From the NCBI RefSeq assembly GCF_026151205.1, contig NC_087078.1:16261118-16325117 (forward strand): a stretch of DNA of 64,000 nt, read 5' to 3'. The notes under the pieces were generated by a model that worked only from the letters and a program-made list of their open reading frames with translations, was not told the origin of the DNA and searched no databases. Source of the DNA: Bolinopsis microptera (lineage: Eukaryota > Ctenophora > Tentaculata > Lobata > Bolinopsidae). Position 1 is the first letter of the stretch, and every line of letters starts with the position of its first letter. A program made the position numbers and the translations under genes. Shown here piece by piece: positions 11,098-27,492 of the stretch.

Positions 11098-14000
11098 TTA
11101 AATTTCACGTCTAGACTGTCTTAGGCCAGGAACATTGTGCAGTAGGAATGGTTGCCACTCGTTAACATCACCATCACTTTGGAGATTAAGTAGCATTTTC
11201 TTGGCACTAGTCTTGAACAGATTTATCGAAAATAATGTCGGAAGTGTAGTAACGTCTGCTTTGTCTGCGAAGACAGAGAGCAGTGGTCCCTTGTAGAAAA
11301 TACTGTTTTGAAAGTGTCTTTTCCCGTATAACTGGAGCCAGGAGCAGGCTGACGTGTGATCAGAAAGTTTTGTGGGTATGTCGGCGGGAAAAGCTTGAGA
11401 GATGTTTTTGGGGACTAATTGTGGCATGTTTTTAACTTTATGCATCAAGATAATTGAGTTGTAAACGATAAGACCATGCACAGTGAGAATTTCATGTTCA
11501 CTGAAAAATGGCTTTGTGTGTTGTGGTAAGGCACCTTCCTTAAAGTAGTAGTTTACGAAGACAGGCATAATAGCCCTTATTTCTTGCTTCTGTTTGCTGA
11601 ATAAAGCATCTATATGGCTTTTTGCAGCAAAACCCCATATCAATGAACAATAGTTTATATGAGACTGTACAAAGCTTTGGTATATCTGGAGTCTAACTTT
11701 AATCGGCAGCCGACTTTTTATTTTGTACATAATACCAATATACCGCATCATTTTCGCTTTAAGAGCAGTAATGTGACTGGTCCAGGTCAATTTTTCGTCA
11801 ACAATTACGCCAAGAAATCGGGCCTCAGTTTTTCGCTCAATAGTGGTGCCTGCAATTTGAATATTTACGTCAGGTGTTGAGGTTCTGTTGGGTGAGAGGA
11901 GCATGTAGCACGTTTTCTTAAGGTTTAACGAAAGACCATTTTGATCTACCCAGTTTATCAATAAAGGTGAAAATTCTGTCATCTTTTGTAGTATTTCTTG
12001 ATGATTTTTACCTGAGATAATTATGTTTGCGTCGTCAGCATATAAAACAAATTTAGCGTACGATTTGATTTTTGGCATGTCATTGATATATATTATGAAA
12101 AGTAAAGGTCCTAGAATACTGCCTTGCGGCATTCCGTGTCTCATGGACTGTGAGGAGGAATTTGTGCCCCCTATTGAAACATACTGACTCCTGGAACTTA
12201 GATAAGACTTGAACCATTGGTGTGCTAGTCCTCTTATGCCATAATGATACAGTTTGTCTAAGAGAATATCGTGGGAAATTACATCAAACGCTTTGCTAAA
12301 ATCAAGTAGGAGGAGTAGAGAGACCTCTTTTTTGGAGAGGTTGTGTCTAATCGTGTTGGTTGCATCAAGGAGCGCATGTTCACACGACCGACCCGGCCGA
12401 AAACCGTATTGTCCTTCAAATAAAGTGCTATGTCGCTCCAGGAAGTCAAGGACTCTTCTGTGCATGAGTTTCTCATAGATTTTTGAAAAGGTGCAGAGCA
12501 ATGATATTGGTCTGTAGTTTTTCACATCTAGTTTTGAGCCTCCCTTAAGGATAGGAACTACCTTTGCAATTTTCAGTGATGTCGGAAAGCAGCCTTCATT
12601 GAAGGAAGAATTTACTACATTTGAGAGTATTCCACAAAACTTAGGACAATCCTTGGCAATCTTGAGCGGCTCAACTTTTACATCCTGTGTGGCCTTATTT
12701 TTCAAGGTACATATTGTTCGTTGGATTTCGACAGGATCAGTGGGCGAGATGAACATGCTCTCCTCAACCTGGCTGTCTAAATATCTTGCATGCCCGCCAG
12801 GGTCGAAAGTGGTACGCGCACTGATCTGATCTTTGATTCTAGTTGCTATATTAGCAAAGTACGCGTTGAAATGTTCAGCAACATCGCGGTTCGAATTTAT
12901 CAAGTTTCCATCATCTCTCCTCAATTTGAATTTGGAATTTTGCTTAGCTTTCCTGCCTAGAAGTTTATTTATCATCTCCCACTGTTTCTTTGAATTGTAC
13001 TGATATTCTTCAAAGTATTTTTTGTGGTATTTGTCCCTTGCTAGATTGATATGTTTTTCACAAAAATTTTTCAATTTTTTGTACGTAGCAACATTTTTCT
13101 GTGTGGGGCAAACTGTGGATTCAAAATACATCAAGTTTTTTCGAGCACACGCGTCTTCAAGCCACGGCAGAATAAAAGGCTTGGGGTTTTTCCTTTCATT
13201 CATCCTTCTGACATGCTTAGATTTGATTGGATACGCGGTGTTATAGTGCTTGTTGTAGATTTCGTTGAACTTATCATACTGCTCATTAGCATCCATGTTT
13301 GATGTTATTTGCTCCCAATTTTCAGCGTCGATCAGTTCGTAAAATTTTAAGTTATTAGCGGCGTTGAATGCACGTGTATCACGCTTTTGTGATCGTTCGG
13401 TTTTGGATCGATCATTAGCAGGACTGTAAGAGAAATCACCAAGAGAGATCGTAGTCAAGGTGGCAAAATGGTCTGAAATGTCAACTGTCAGGACATTGCA
13501 ACTGAGAGTATGCTGAACATCGTTGCTGTAGACATGATCAATTAAGGTCCTGCTGTGACTTGTAACTCGTGTTGGTCGTGCAACAAGCTGAAAAAAACCG
13601 TATTTCGACATGGTGTCCACTAGATTTTGGCAATGTACATTGTTGCTGTGGTTTATGAGGTCTAAATTAAAATCTCCAGCAAACATTATGTGTTTTCTGT
13701 TGTGACGGTCTAAGCTTAATAGTACGGAATCAAGTAAAGCTATGAACTTATCGGGGTCACGTGATGGAGACCTATAAACGTCAACAATTAGTTTGGTTTT
13801 GTTGAGTCCTTTACAGTTGTTAATTTTCACCAACATGAATTCACCTGCCGATTTGGTGATCTCATCTACGTCCCGGAGATTAGGAATAAATTGTTCAATA
13901 TTCTCAAACTCACACACTCGCTTATTGATATAAATTGCAAGACCACCACCCCGACCCGAAGTTCTGTTTGGGCCCTTAAGTAGAGGTTCATGGAAACCCT

Positions 14001-14127
14001 CGAGTAAAATATCAGTTACGCCATTGGGCAAATTGGATTCAATGAGATTGGTTTCGTTCAGACATAGGACATCGTACTTGCAGTATGTTTCTATGTTTTC
14101 TCGCAGGTGTTCAATATTCTTAATCAC
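11098..14127 (-). mobile_element. Non-LTR retrotransposon (LINE) ORF2, endonuclease plus reverse transcriptase, 5'-truncated
   Basis: This is an uninterrupted 1,009-residue frame. The N-terminal part is an apurinic-type endonuclease lacking only its first strand: LCLNETNL near residue 23, GGLAIYI near 60, the catalytic AGDFNLD near 146 and SDHFATL near 217. The reverse transcriptase follows, with LLLLDFSKAFDVISHD, GMPQGSILGPLLF and the catalytic YADDANIII near 695. The C-terminal domain is typical of Jockey/CR1-group LINEs. A TAA codon directly precedes the first codon (GTG), so the element was probably truncated there on insertion. It ends about 170 bp upstream of the spastin start codon, in the opposite orientation. 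No stop or frameshift in 3 kb suggests a fairly recent insertion. Confidence 0.9.
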
Positions 14128-14297
14128 TTAAAAGTAGTTCCCGATAAACTGTTCTAAAAAGCATGTGATTCTAACTTCTCACTTTCTAACATAGAAAAAT
14201 GTAGGAAGAACCTGGAAAATATTTAGAATCTCTGGAGTATTCCTAAAATAGAAGATGTAAGAAGTGACCATATGAAACTTCTTCTAACGTTGAGGAA

Positions 14298-19065
<4,768 letters not shown>

Positions 19066-19960
19066 CAGCGTTCATTTTTTAGTGCGGTTTTCCGAGATGA
19101 GAATGCAAGTTGCAGTGCAAGAGTGCAGTTAACATATGCACGTGCTCATTACAGTGACCACACGTGCTTGATTTGGTTGTGTGACACGTTCAGTAGTAGA
19201 TGTAATGAATTGGCGATTTATACGTTTTTGTAATAGTGGTGGGGACAGATAATTTATCTTTTTTTGGTAGATCTTAATTCTATTTGGCCTCAATAAATTT
19301 ATATTTAAGTTAATTAAGACTTAATCACTGCTATCATTACATATTTAGCTGGTTTGTGGGTCGATGAGCAATATTGAAATATTGTTATCTTCGTGATTGA
19401 CGACTAGTTTTTATCTTCAGTTAGATTTTAATAAGAATCGTTGCAATAATGAATAATTATGTTACGATTTAGTTTCACTTCTATTTTGTGATATAATGTA
19501 TTATAAATCATTCAAGTGAGGTGTTACAATTCTTTTTACAATTAAAAACCGTTCAATTATGATCAATTTATTTTCTTCGCAGTATAGTCTATGTAATTGC
19601 TCTATCCAAAGCCCTTGCGCTTGCAGTGGCGCGAAAGCACATGGTTAGGTGAATCTTTGTAATAATGAATAAGCGCCATGAGTTGGCACCGAATTTGTTT
19701 TCTCCGATTTTGATAATTTTGGTACCAAAAGTCGCCTTCAAGTATATGAATAATGCAAATTCATCGTTCAGCAGGTCGAGCTGTATGTGGCGTGGGCCTT
19801 CTGTGCACTGCAAGTGTACAAAAAGGACGAAAAATGGGTAGTTTCTTGCTTAAAATGCCTATAACTCCTAAAATATCGAATATTTTGAAAAACTATAAGA
19901 ACGCCCACGAAGATCCGTATCTACAAGGCTGCTGTTATTACTATTCTGTTATATGGAGCT
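19066..19960. other. Intergenic region after spastin, with one copy of a dispersed short repeat
   Basis: Nothing coding is recognised. At about 19599-19655 a segment reading CTCTATCCAAAGC, then CTTGCAGTGGCGCG and AAGCACATGGTTA resembles segments at about 26571-26650 and 40610-40713. The three copies suggest an old short interspersed repeat. Confidence 0.45.
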
Positions 19961-20389
19961 GAAGTGTGAAACACAACAATTACAAAGAAGCAGATGAAAC
20001 GGTTCGAGGTCTTCCATCTGAGAAGAATCTTGACGATAAAGTGGTTCTTTCATGTCTCCAATGAAGAAATTCTCAGGCGTGCTGGAATTAAGTCTATTGA
20101 AACTTTCATCGGTTCAGCTAGCCTAAGGTGGTACGGACACGTTGTCACAATGCCAGAGACACGGTTTCCCAATTTTCTACTGGATTGGAAACCAAACTAT
20201 GGAAAGAGACTAAGAGGACGACCCCACAAAGGCTGGATGGCCTGTGTACTCGAGAATGCAGCTGACTTTACAGGTGTTGATAATATCAGCAGAGATGCAG
20301 TAAAACAGTTAGCTCTAAAACGAGTGAAATGGAGGAACATGATACACCGTAAAAGAGATGTGTGTGATGCAGGCCACTCCAACGACTAG
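19915..20389 (+). pseudogene. 3' relic of a LINE reverse transcriptase ORF
   Basis: The open stretch 19994-20389 encodes NEEILRRAGIKSIE, then LRWYGHVVTMPETR, KRLRGRPHKGW and ALKRVKWRNMIH. This is the conserved C-terminal tail of a common group of LINE proteins. The preceding codons (ITILLYGAEV) read in the same frame across one in-frame TGA, where such proteins normally have Trp. The reverse transcriptase core is missing, so this is a dead, 5'-truncated copy. Confidence 0.8.
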
Positions 20390-20799
20390 GATGAGACCTC
20401 TTCATGTAGCATATATGTATTCTGAAGATCGGTGATAGTACTCTGATCTGAAATCTTCTCACTTTTCAGCTTGTCAATTTCTTCTGCAAGAGGTATTGCC
20501 TTCCTTGGCCAGGGGATACTGAACTGGTCCAATATACAACAAAAAGTTTCCAACCATTTGCATGGTTTCTCTTTCGTTAGTGATCTCTCATCTCTTGTTC
20601 ATCAAATCGCAAGATTGAATTTCCTCGCACATTGTCTTGTTGATTTCACTACAAATCTCGTCTAAAACACTATCCCTGGCTTTTGCAACTTGGTCAAAAT
20701 ACGAATCATGAAAGATCTGATCTGTGATAATTAATTCATTTAGTTGATAATTAATTCAATTTCAAATTCAAATTATATTTCTCCGGTATTTTTCTCTTA

Positions 20800-22527
20800 A
20801 TGACGACCAGGGGTGTAGGAAGCGGGGGGGCAGGGGGGGCCATCGCCCCCCTATGAAATCTGGGCAAGGGGCCAAAAAGGGCCAACTTTTTAATTTAGGC
20901 TTCTACAAATTTTCCCCGAAAATTTTCAAGTCAAAATTTTTCTAAGTCAAAAATTTTCAAAGTTTTCTTGAAAACTACTTTTGTTCATGTTTCATGCTAC
21001 CCTGATCATTATGAGCCAAAAATATTTTTTTTCGGTTTTCGAAGTTCGATATACGATTTTGGACTCGAGGGTTCCCCTTCGCAATACGAGCTCGGAAGCG
21101 GGAGCTCTGCTTTCAGAGGTACTTATCGTGAATGACTCTGACCAAAAATTTTCTAAGTCAAAATTAAAAAAAGTTTTCTTGAAAACTACTTTTGTTCATG
21201 TTTCATGCTACCCTGATCATTATGAGCCAAAAATATTTTTTTCGAAGTTCGATATACGATTTTGGACTCGTTCCCCTTTGTGATGCGATCTTGGAAGGCA
21301 GGCCTCCCCTTCGTAATACGAGCTCGGAAGCGGGAGCTCTGCTTTCAGAGGTACTTATCGTGAATGACTCGGACCGAAAATTTTCTAAGTCAAAATTTAA
21401 AAAAGTTTTCTTGAAAACTACTTTTGTTCATGTTTCATGCTACCCTGATCATTATGAGCCAAAAATATTTTTTTTCGGTTTTCGAAGTTCGATATACGAT
21501 TTTGGACTCGAGAGTTCCCCTTCGCAATACGAGCTCGGAAGCGGGAGCTCTGCTTTCAGAGGTACTTATCGTGAATGACTCTGACCAAAAATTTTCTAAG
21601 TCAAAATTTAAAAAAGTTTTCTTGAAAACTACTTTTGTTCATGTTTCATGCTACCCTGATCATTATGAGCCAAAAATATTTTTTTCGAAGTTCGATATAC
21701 GATTTTGGACTCGTTCCCCTTTGTGATGCGATCTTGGAAGGCAGGCCTCCCCTTCGTAATACGAGCTCGGAAGCGGGAGCTCTGCTTTCAGAGGTACTTA
21801 TCGTGAATGACTCGGACCGAAAATTTTCTAAGTCAAAATTTTAAACAGTTTTCTTGAAAACTACTTTTGTTCATGTTTCATGCTACCCTGATCATTCTGA
21901 GCCGAAAATATTTTTTTCGGTTTTCGAAGTCCGCACCTACCCTTCGATATACGATTTTGGACTCGAGGGTTCCCCTTTGTGATGCGATCTCGGAAGGCAG
22001 GCCTCCCCTTCGCAATACGAGCTCGGAAGCGGGAGCTTTGCTTTCAGAGGTACGTATCGAGAATGACTCGTACCGAAAATTTTTCAAAGTTTTTCGGGAA
22101 ACTACTTTTGTTCATGTTTCATGCTACCCTGATAATTCTGAGCCGAAAATATATTTTTCGGTTTTTTGAAGTCCGTACCTACATTCGGAAGGTTGTGGAT
22201 GTAATACTGATTGGTTTCATATATTAATTATAGAAAACGTGATATTTGGCCAACAGATTTGAAGAAAAATAAGCGAATTTGGTCCTCAGATTTAAAGGAA
22301 AATGCGCAATTTGACGCGGAGAACTGAAAAAATCGCGATTTGTCGTGAGGCCAGGATCTGAAAAATCACGACTTGTCGCGGCAAACGTGAAAAATCGCGA
22401 TACTGCACATGTTGCAATTTCCTTTTGTCCTTACCCTCGAAATTCAGGCTTTGGCGCGAAGCGCCAAAAAATATTTAGAATTTGGCCCCCCCATGAAGAA
22501 AATCATTCCTACACCCCTGATGACAAC
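20800..22527. mobile_element. 1.7-kb non-autonomous hAT-like element with tandem internal repeats
   Basis: The element is 20808-22519. It begins CAGGGGTGTAGGAA and ends TTCCTACACCCCTG, a perfect 14-bp inverted repeat. The flanks are ATGACGAC (20800-20807) and ATGACAAC (22520-22527), an 8-bp duplication with one mismatch. The centre is made of six related monomers starting at 20961, 21172, 21404, 21615, 21847 and 22088. Spacings are 211, 232, 211, 232 and 241 bp, so a 443-bp dimer is repeated. The right part has several copies of a GAAAAATCGCGA motif. Open frames in it are by-products of the repeat. Its right end lies 27 bp before the first ATG of the Harbinger-like gene. Confidence 0.85.
20961..22200. 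repeat. Higher-order tandem array (443-bp dimer of 211- and 232-bp monomers)
   Basis: Each monomer carries the landmark AGTTTTCTTGAAAACTAC followed by a stretch ending ATGAGCCAAAAATA. Long and short monomers differ by about 21 bases around TTGTGATGCGATCTTGGAAG. The dimers 20961-21403 and 21404-21846 are nearly identical, while the outer monomers are more diverged, as in arrays grown by unequal exchange. Confidence 0.85.
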
Positions 22528-22545
22528 AATTTAAAAAAGTAAAAT

Positions 22546-25500
22546 ATGGCTACAAAGAAAAGAGAAAAAAAATCAAGGATTGTTGCGAGATTCCTGTCCT
22601 ATGTCGCCCTAAGAACGCAGCAAAGAGTACTAACAAAAATGATCTACAGACTGGCTCTCAAGTAAGTTTAGAAATGTGGTATCTGTACCAAAACTGTGTT
22701 TTCTTAAATTTTTGACTTAAGTCACAAACTTTCTTGCCTCTATTATTATATTTGGCTGTATATACAATACAACCCCAATGTGCAAATAGGAAGTTGCATA
22801 GCTGTTTTTACATATTACTCGGCTGTATCTTCAGTTGGCACTTGATATTGATGTTATTTGATGCAATAAAAACTTAATTTCAAAGAATACTATTAGCTTC
22901 TTCTCTGTGCAACTATGATGGGTTTTTCGTCAAACTGATAATTTTCTTTTTCAGCTCCCCGAAATCCCGCTATCTAAAAATAGATCCTTACCTAAAAATA
23001 AACGGACTTGTCATCGAAGCCAGGATGTTGCTACAACATGGAAATAACTTTGAGTATCGGTAAGAAAATAGAGTTTAGATCAATCAAAGATGTATGCTTT
23101 TTTTTAAATCTCTGGCTTATAAAGACCCAACCCAAAGTTCTTGTTCCTTGGCAAGTCGTCTCAGTAAAATGAAGATTTTGTTTCTCATAAAATCAAATGT
23201 AACTTGGTGCTTAGCGTTTTTTTTTCAGGAAATTTTTCGGCATGAACAAATTAGAGTTCAAAACACTCTCTATGAAACTTACTCCAAAACTCTTGTCTAC
23301 ATCGAAAGAAGAGATGCCTCCAGGGATGTCTCCAGAAGCTAAGTTGGCCTGTACATTGAAGTAAGAATATTTTTAAACTTTTAAAACTCATGATATTTGT
23401 TTTATGATTTCTCAGAGGAAGCGTTGAATTACTTTATACATGAGAGATGAACAATCCATCAGTTTCACACATAGAAATTGTGTCAAAATTACACTGGCGT
23501 AATCATTTGAAAACCCCTTCCCCTCGGCTGATAACGTAATATATGAACGACTCCTAATGATGTGTTCTGGGCACATTATTTCCCTTTAAGATTTTGTAAA
23601 ACTCAATAATTTCAGCTACCTCCGAAGCGGTTCAAGTTTCACAGTTCTGGCCATTTGGTGGTCAATTAGCTCGCAACACTTGGATTTTGTTGTTAAACAG
23701 GTTTAGTTGTGTTTTTATTGGAATTATGATACGCTTCAAAATTACACTACTAGCTTTCTGTAATAAGGACTAAGGTGTTGTTTTCGTTTAAAGAATGCTT
23801 TTCAAATTAAATTTTGCGAGTTTCACTAATCTTGATTTCATGCCAGATATAAGATCTTGCAGGTCTTATGTTAATATACCATGCAATGCACTTTGTTGGA
23901 TAACTTAGGCCTATATTAACTTTAAAGTTGGTTACCGTGATGGTAAAAGTACCCGTGTAATGATGTTGTTTTAAATAGCCTTTGTAGATTTTGAACGATC
24001 TCCTTCTGACACGGTAACCAAATTCTGCCGAAGTTAACATTCACCCTTTAGCTTTATGTCTTGGTAAAACTTCATAAAATATTTGTGTTACAGGTTTGTC
24101 AGGCTCTGTGTGATCTTTTGAGTGTAGAGGCTGATTGCCGCCCGAAAAGTCTCGAAGACTGGCTTAAAATAGCTGACGAGTTCGATAGTAGATGGAGGTT
24201 GCCCCACTGTCTAGGTATATAATTACAACACTAAAAAATAGTTTTCTTATCGGCTTTTCGCCATATGAACAAAGCGACTTTAGAAGGGGTGATTAAGATG
24301 GGAATGCTACTTTAGAAGTTGGTGAATCTGAATAATACTAACTATACTATAGAGTATATTACGAGAATATGAAAGTTTGTGCTGTACAATATTTAATGAA
24401 ATTATGTACTTGTACTTACTGTGCTTTGTTATTCGACGGTCTTCGGGTCTTACATTCTGATTAAAATATTGACTCATCATTCTAAGCTAATAAAACACAC
24501 CGTAGGAGCGGTGGACGGGAAGCAAGTGAAAGTAGTGAAGCACCCAAGAAGTGGTTGCCTCCTCCACAATTACAAGGATGAGTCTATCATCCTCCTTGCT
24601 GTTGTCGACGCAAAGTACAGGTACGTGAAGTTTCAGATTCTTATTAATAAAGTGAAACCCCTAAATATTGAACAAATGTCCCAATATGTTGGAGGAATGT
24701 CTAAAATATTTGGAGTTTAATATCACGTGATCTTTTGACTTACGGGTTATGAATGTGTCTTCGTGTCAGGTTCCCACTCCCTCTCAATCATGTTTTTTTT
24801 ATGGAATTAGGTTATTTCCTGATATTAAATCCTAGAAGGTTACCCAAAGAGATCCTTCTTTTCTAATCTTTTTGACTGTTCCACAAACTTTATGTGGTTG
24901 ATTTTGCTGTTGATAATTTCCTCCATTGTGAGAAAAGGTTTGCCAAATATCCTCATTCTGATCAGCTGTATATATTCTGCTTAGGCATTCAAATTCGATA
25001 CCTTTTTTTAAATCTTTCGAATTTGGGTATTTATTTGACTGATTTGGATCGATGAAACTTTATTTTCGCAGGTTCATACATTTTAATGTGGGGGCGTCTG
25101 ATTCAAGGAGTGTATGGGCAGAGGACAGACTTGGGTCAGCTCTGAACAAGGGCCACCTTGACAGCTTTATTCCTGCACCAAACTACCTCCCTAGAGACGA
25201 GAAGGTCAGATTTCCGTTAATATGATTAATTTTATAGCAAATAACGATACAAATGTATATCATATGTGGAGATAGACGTGGTTCATTTTTTTACACTTAA
25301 GATGTAAAAGGATAGGAAAGCTTTTTTAAACTTGTCGTTTGACTTCAGAGATCTTGTGGATTGGTCAACTACTTCTTCGTCGGGGACGACGCTTTCGGGC
25401 TTCAGCCCCACATGATGAAGCCATTCAGGGTTAGGAACGGGATGAAGGACAAGGATCTAATGGATAATACCAACTACCGCTTATCCAGGTAATGTATAAT

Positions 25501-26230
25501 ATATTATGATATACAATTATCGAGTGAATTGCCGCTTTTACAAAAGTAATTTTGTTGTTTTTCAACTTTTTATTAATTGCTAATAAGATTTATAATCTCA
25601 TTTCATTGCCATTTTTTTTGCCCTTGTGAAATGAAAATAAACATCTCCACCGTTTAACATTCTACATAATGCAGTGCTGATGTTTGGCAATTAGGTTGTT
25701 ATAGGTAGCACTTATTAACTTAATACGACTATGGAATATAATTGCTTACCTCTAAACCAAACCTTGTTATTTGCAGTGCGAGAAAGGTGGTCGAGTGTGG
25801 TTTTGGGCACTTGGCCCGAAATTTCAGAGTTTTTGATGTTCTCCATACGAGAAAGGAGATGACTTCCTTAGTTGTGAGGACGTGTGTTCACATCCACAAC
25901 TTCCTTCGGCTCAGCAGAGAGGATGAGGAAAAGGAGATCAGACAGATCATGAAGCCGGCGAAGAGAAATTTTGAGTCGATTTTTCTTCCTCCCCGACCCT
26001 TCTCCCGGCCACTCTTGGTGGAGAAGGCTGAAGTTAACCGTTACCGACTTCACCTTTACTTCAACTCTGTTGATATAGTTAAAAGTATGTTAAGTTACAG
26101 TTACACTTTACTAGGACCATCAAATATTCAACATCAGGGACAAAAGGAAATCGCGGCATGTACGGAATCGCGATTTTTCCCATTATTTGCGAAAAATTTT
26201 ATGTATAGTTTAATATACCGCGAAATGTAA
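22546..26230 (+). CDS. PIF/Harbinger transposase-like gene (HARBI1 family), nine exons, catalytic residues intact
   Basis: Exons are 22546-22661, 22955-23059, 23229-23360, 23616-23700, 24094-24214, 24506-24620, 25072-25204, 25349-25488 and 25777-26230. Phases agree throughout and no stop is met, giving 466 residues. The family cuts and pastes Harbinger elements; domesticated relatives are nuclear proteins. An N-terminal helix-turn-helix region holds MSPEAKLACTLNYLRSG. The DDE nuclease has Asp190 in GAVDGKQV, Asp282 in YFFVGDDAFGL and Glu322 in RKVVECGFGHLARNFRVF. The last 31 codons lie inside the MITE at 26135-26283, so the native C-terminus may differ; a donor-like GTATGT at about 26085 could end the exon earlier. 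I see no Harbinger terminal repeats or partner Myb-like gene nearby, so a host-domesticated gene is possible. Confidence 0.82.
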
Positions 26231-26291
26231 TTCGCGGTATCGCGATTTTTGGCCAAAATAACCGCGAAATTCTTTTGTCCCTGTTCAACAT
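26127..26291. mobile_element. 149-bp MITE, hAT-like, with perfect 8-bp target duplication
   Basis: The element 26135-26283 begins CAGGGACAAAAG and ends CTTTTGTCCCTG. Perfect 8-bp repeats TTCAACAT flank it (26127-26134, 26284-26291). Interior copies of TCGCGATTTTT and CCGCGAAAT are arranged as inverted pairs. It shares its ends with the 36-bp element at 2547-2582. It lies inside the last open stretch of the Harbinger-like gene and supplies the stop codon. Confidence 0.85.
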
Positions 26292-26570
26292 GGGTGTAAG
26301 ATAAATTGCGTTCTATGTAAAACTACATTACCTTGGCCTTCATCTACCATATAAAACTGTCAGTCTCGAGCTTCGAGAGCTAGAGATAGAAAACTTTGAT
26401 TCATGTGTGTGATATAATTCATCAAATAATCTTGTTCATGGCACGATATTAGGGTTCGCTAAATTCTCAAACCTCCATGCTTAAATCGGCAACAATATTT
26501 GGGGTTGATAGCATATTACTCCAGCACTTTTTTAGTTTTAATAACACAATAGCATTGCGTACAACCGATT

Positions 26571-26650
26571 ACTCTAACCAGAGCCCTCTCGCTTGCAGAC
26601 TGCAGTAGCGCGCGACCGCAGTACCCGTAGACACATGGCTATGTGAATAC
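26571..26650. repeat. Copy of a dispersed short repeat
   Basis: The segment contains CTCTAACCAGAGC, CTTGCAGACTGCAGTAGCGCG and ACACATGGCTATGTGAA. It matches in order the segments at about 19599 and 40611. No tRNA-like box structure is evident, so it is called only a dispersed repeat. Confidence 0.45.
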
Positions 26651-26744
26651 AACTGATAACGGAGAGTGGGGAGGGGGGGGGGGCTTTGGCAAAAATAAGT
26701 AAATCAGTTGATTTTTGAACTACCCTTTTATACACGATATATAT

Positions 26745-27205
26745 ATAATAGAACGTCCTCGATCCAATAATAATAATATATCACAATGCTGGCAAGCATT
26801 ACCGTCGCCCTTATATTCACAATACTATTTACCCCCTATACTATTATATCCCCTTTATTGTTTTCCAGGCATTAAAACTCTTTCGAAAGTAGTTCAGCAG
26901 GTACATTTAAGTTCAAAACATTCTAATTCAATGTTAAAGATGACAGGAATAAGAAATAGTTATATGGAGGTTTTTAAGAAATTTTCGCAAAATTCGCGCC
27001 AGCATGTTATACGAAATTAGGTAAAAAACCCAAAATCGCCATATTCAGGTGCCTTAAAAACCATGTTAAAATTGAGTTAGAGATCTGAAACTTTGCAGGG
27101 CGTCTAGACCTTGTCCAAATCGACAGTGAAAAAAAATTCATGTTTCAGGAGTATCGGGAAGTGGGTTTTCTGGAACCCCTGTTTTACAGCAGATTGTCGT
27201 GAAGA
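26745..27205 (-). repeat. Diverged copy of the repeat found at 33951-36990
   Basis: Read in reverse complement this starts with the motif for TCACGACAATCTGCTG, passes AAACAGGGGTTC, GAACGGTTTTTAAGG-like and TGTTATACGAAATT landmarks, and ends near TGCTTGCCAGCATTGTGATAT. The + strand copies are at 33951-34476 and later. Many substitutions separate it from them. The ORF-like stretch at 26715-27020 is part of the repeat, not a gene. Confidence 0.65.
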
Positions 27206-27492
27206 TATATATATATATTTGAGACATTCAGTGAAACAGTAAAACACGAAATTCACATTAAGCTATCGATTGTGTAATCTTTACATGTCTCATTCTGAAA
27301 GCAAGTTTATTAAAATAACTGTTCTATGAAGTAAATTAAAAACATGACAAAAATAGATCAATACTGAGATGGGAAATTTGTGAGTAAGTCTCATTCAATC
27401 ATAAGATATAAACAAAAGATGCAGAGGTGAAAGTAAACATCAAAATGCAAGTGTCTGTGGAAAGATTAATATTAAAGCATATCATATAAAGG

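Noticed and set aside
20981-22169. Series of 60-130-codon frames in the same repeating protein pattern
   Set aside because: They are translations of the 211/232-bp tandem monomers inside a non-autonomous element; they change frame between monomers.
20961-22200. CRISPR-like array
   Set aside because: Repeats are over 200 bp and contiguous with no unique spacers, in an animal genome.
26715-27020. 101-codon plus-strand frame
   Set aside because: The sequence is a diverged inverted copy of the 525-bp repeat; no protein features.
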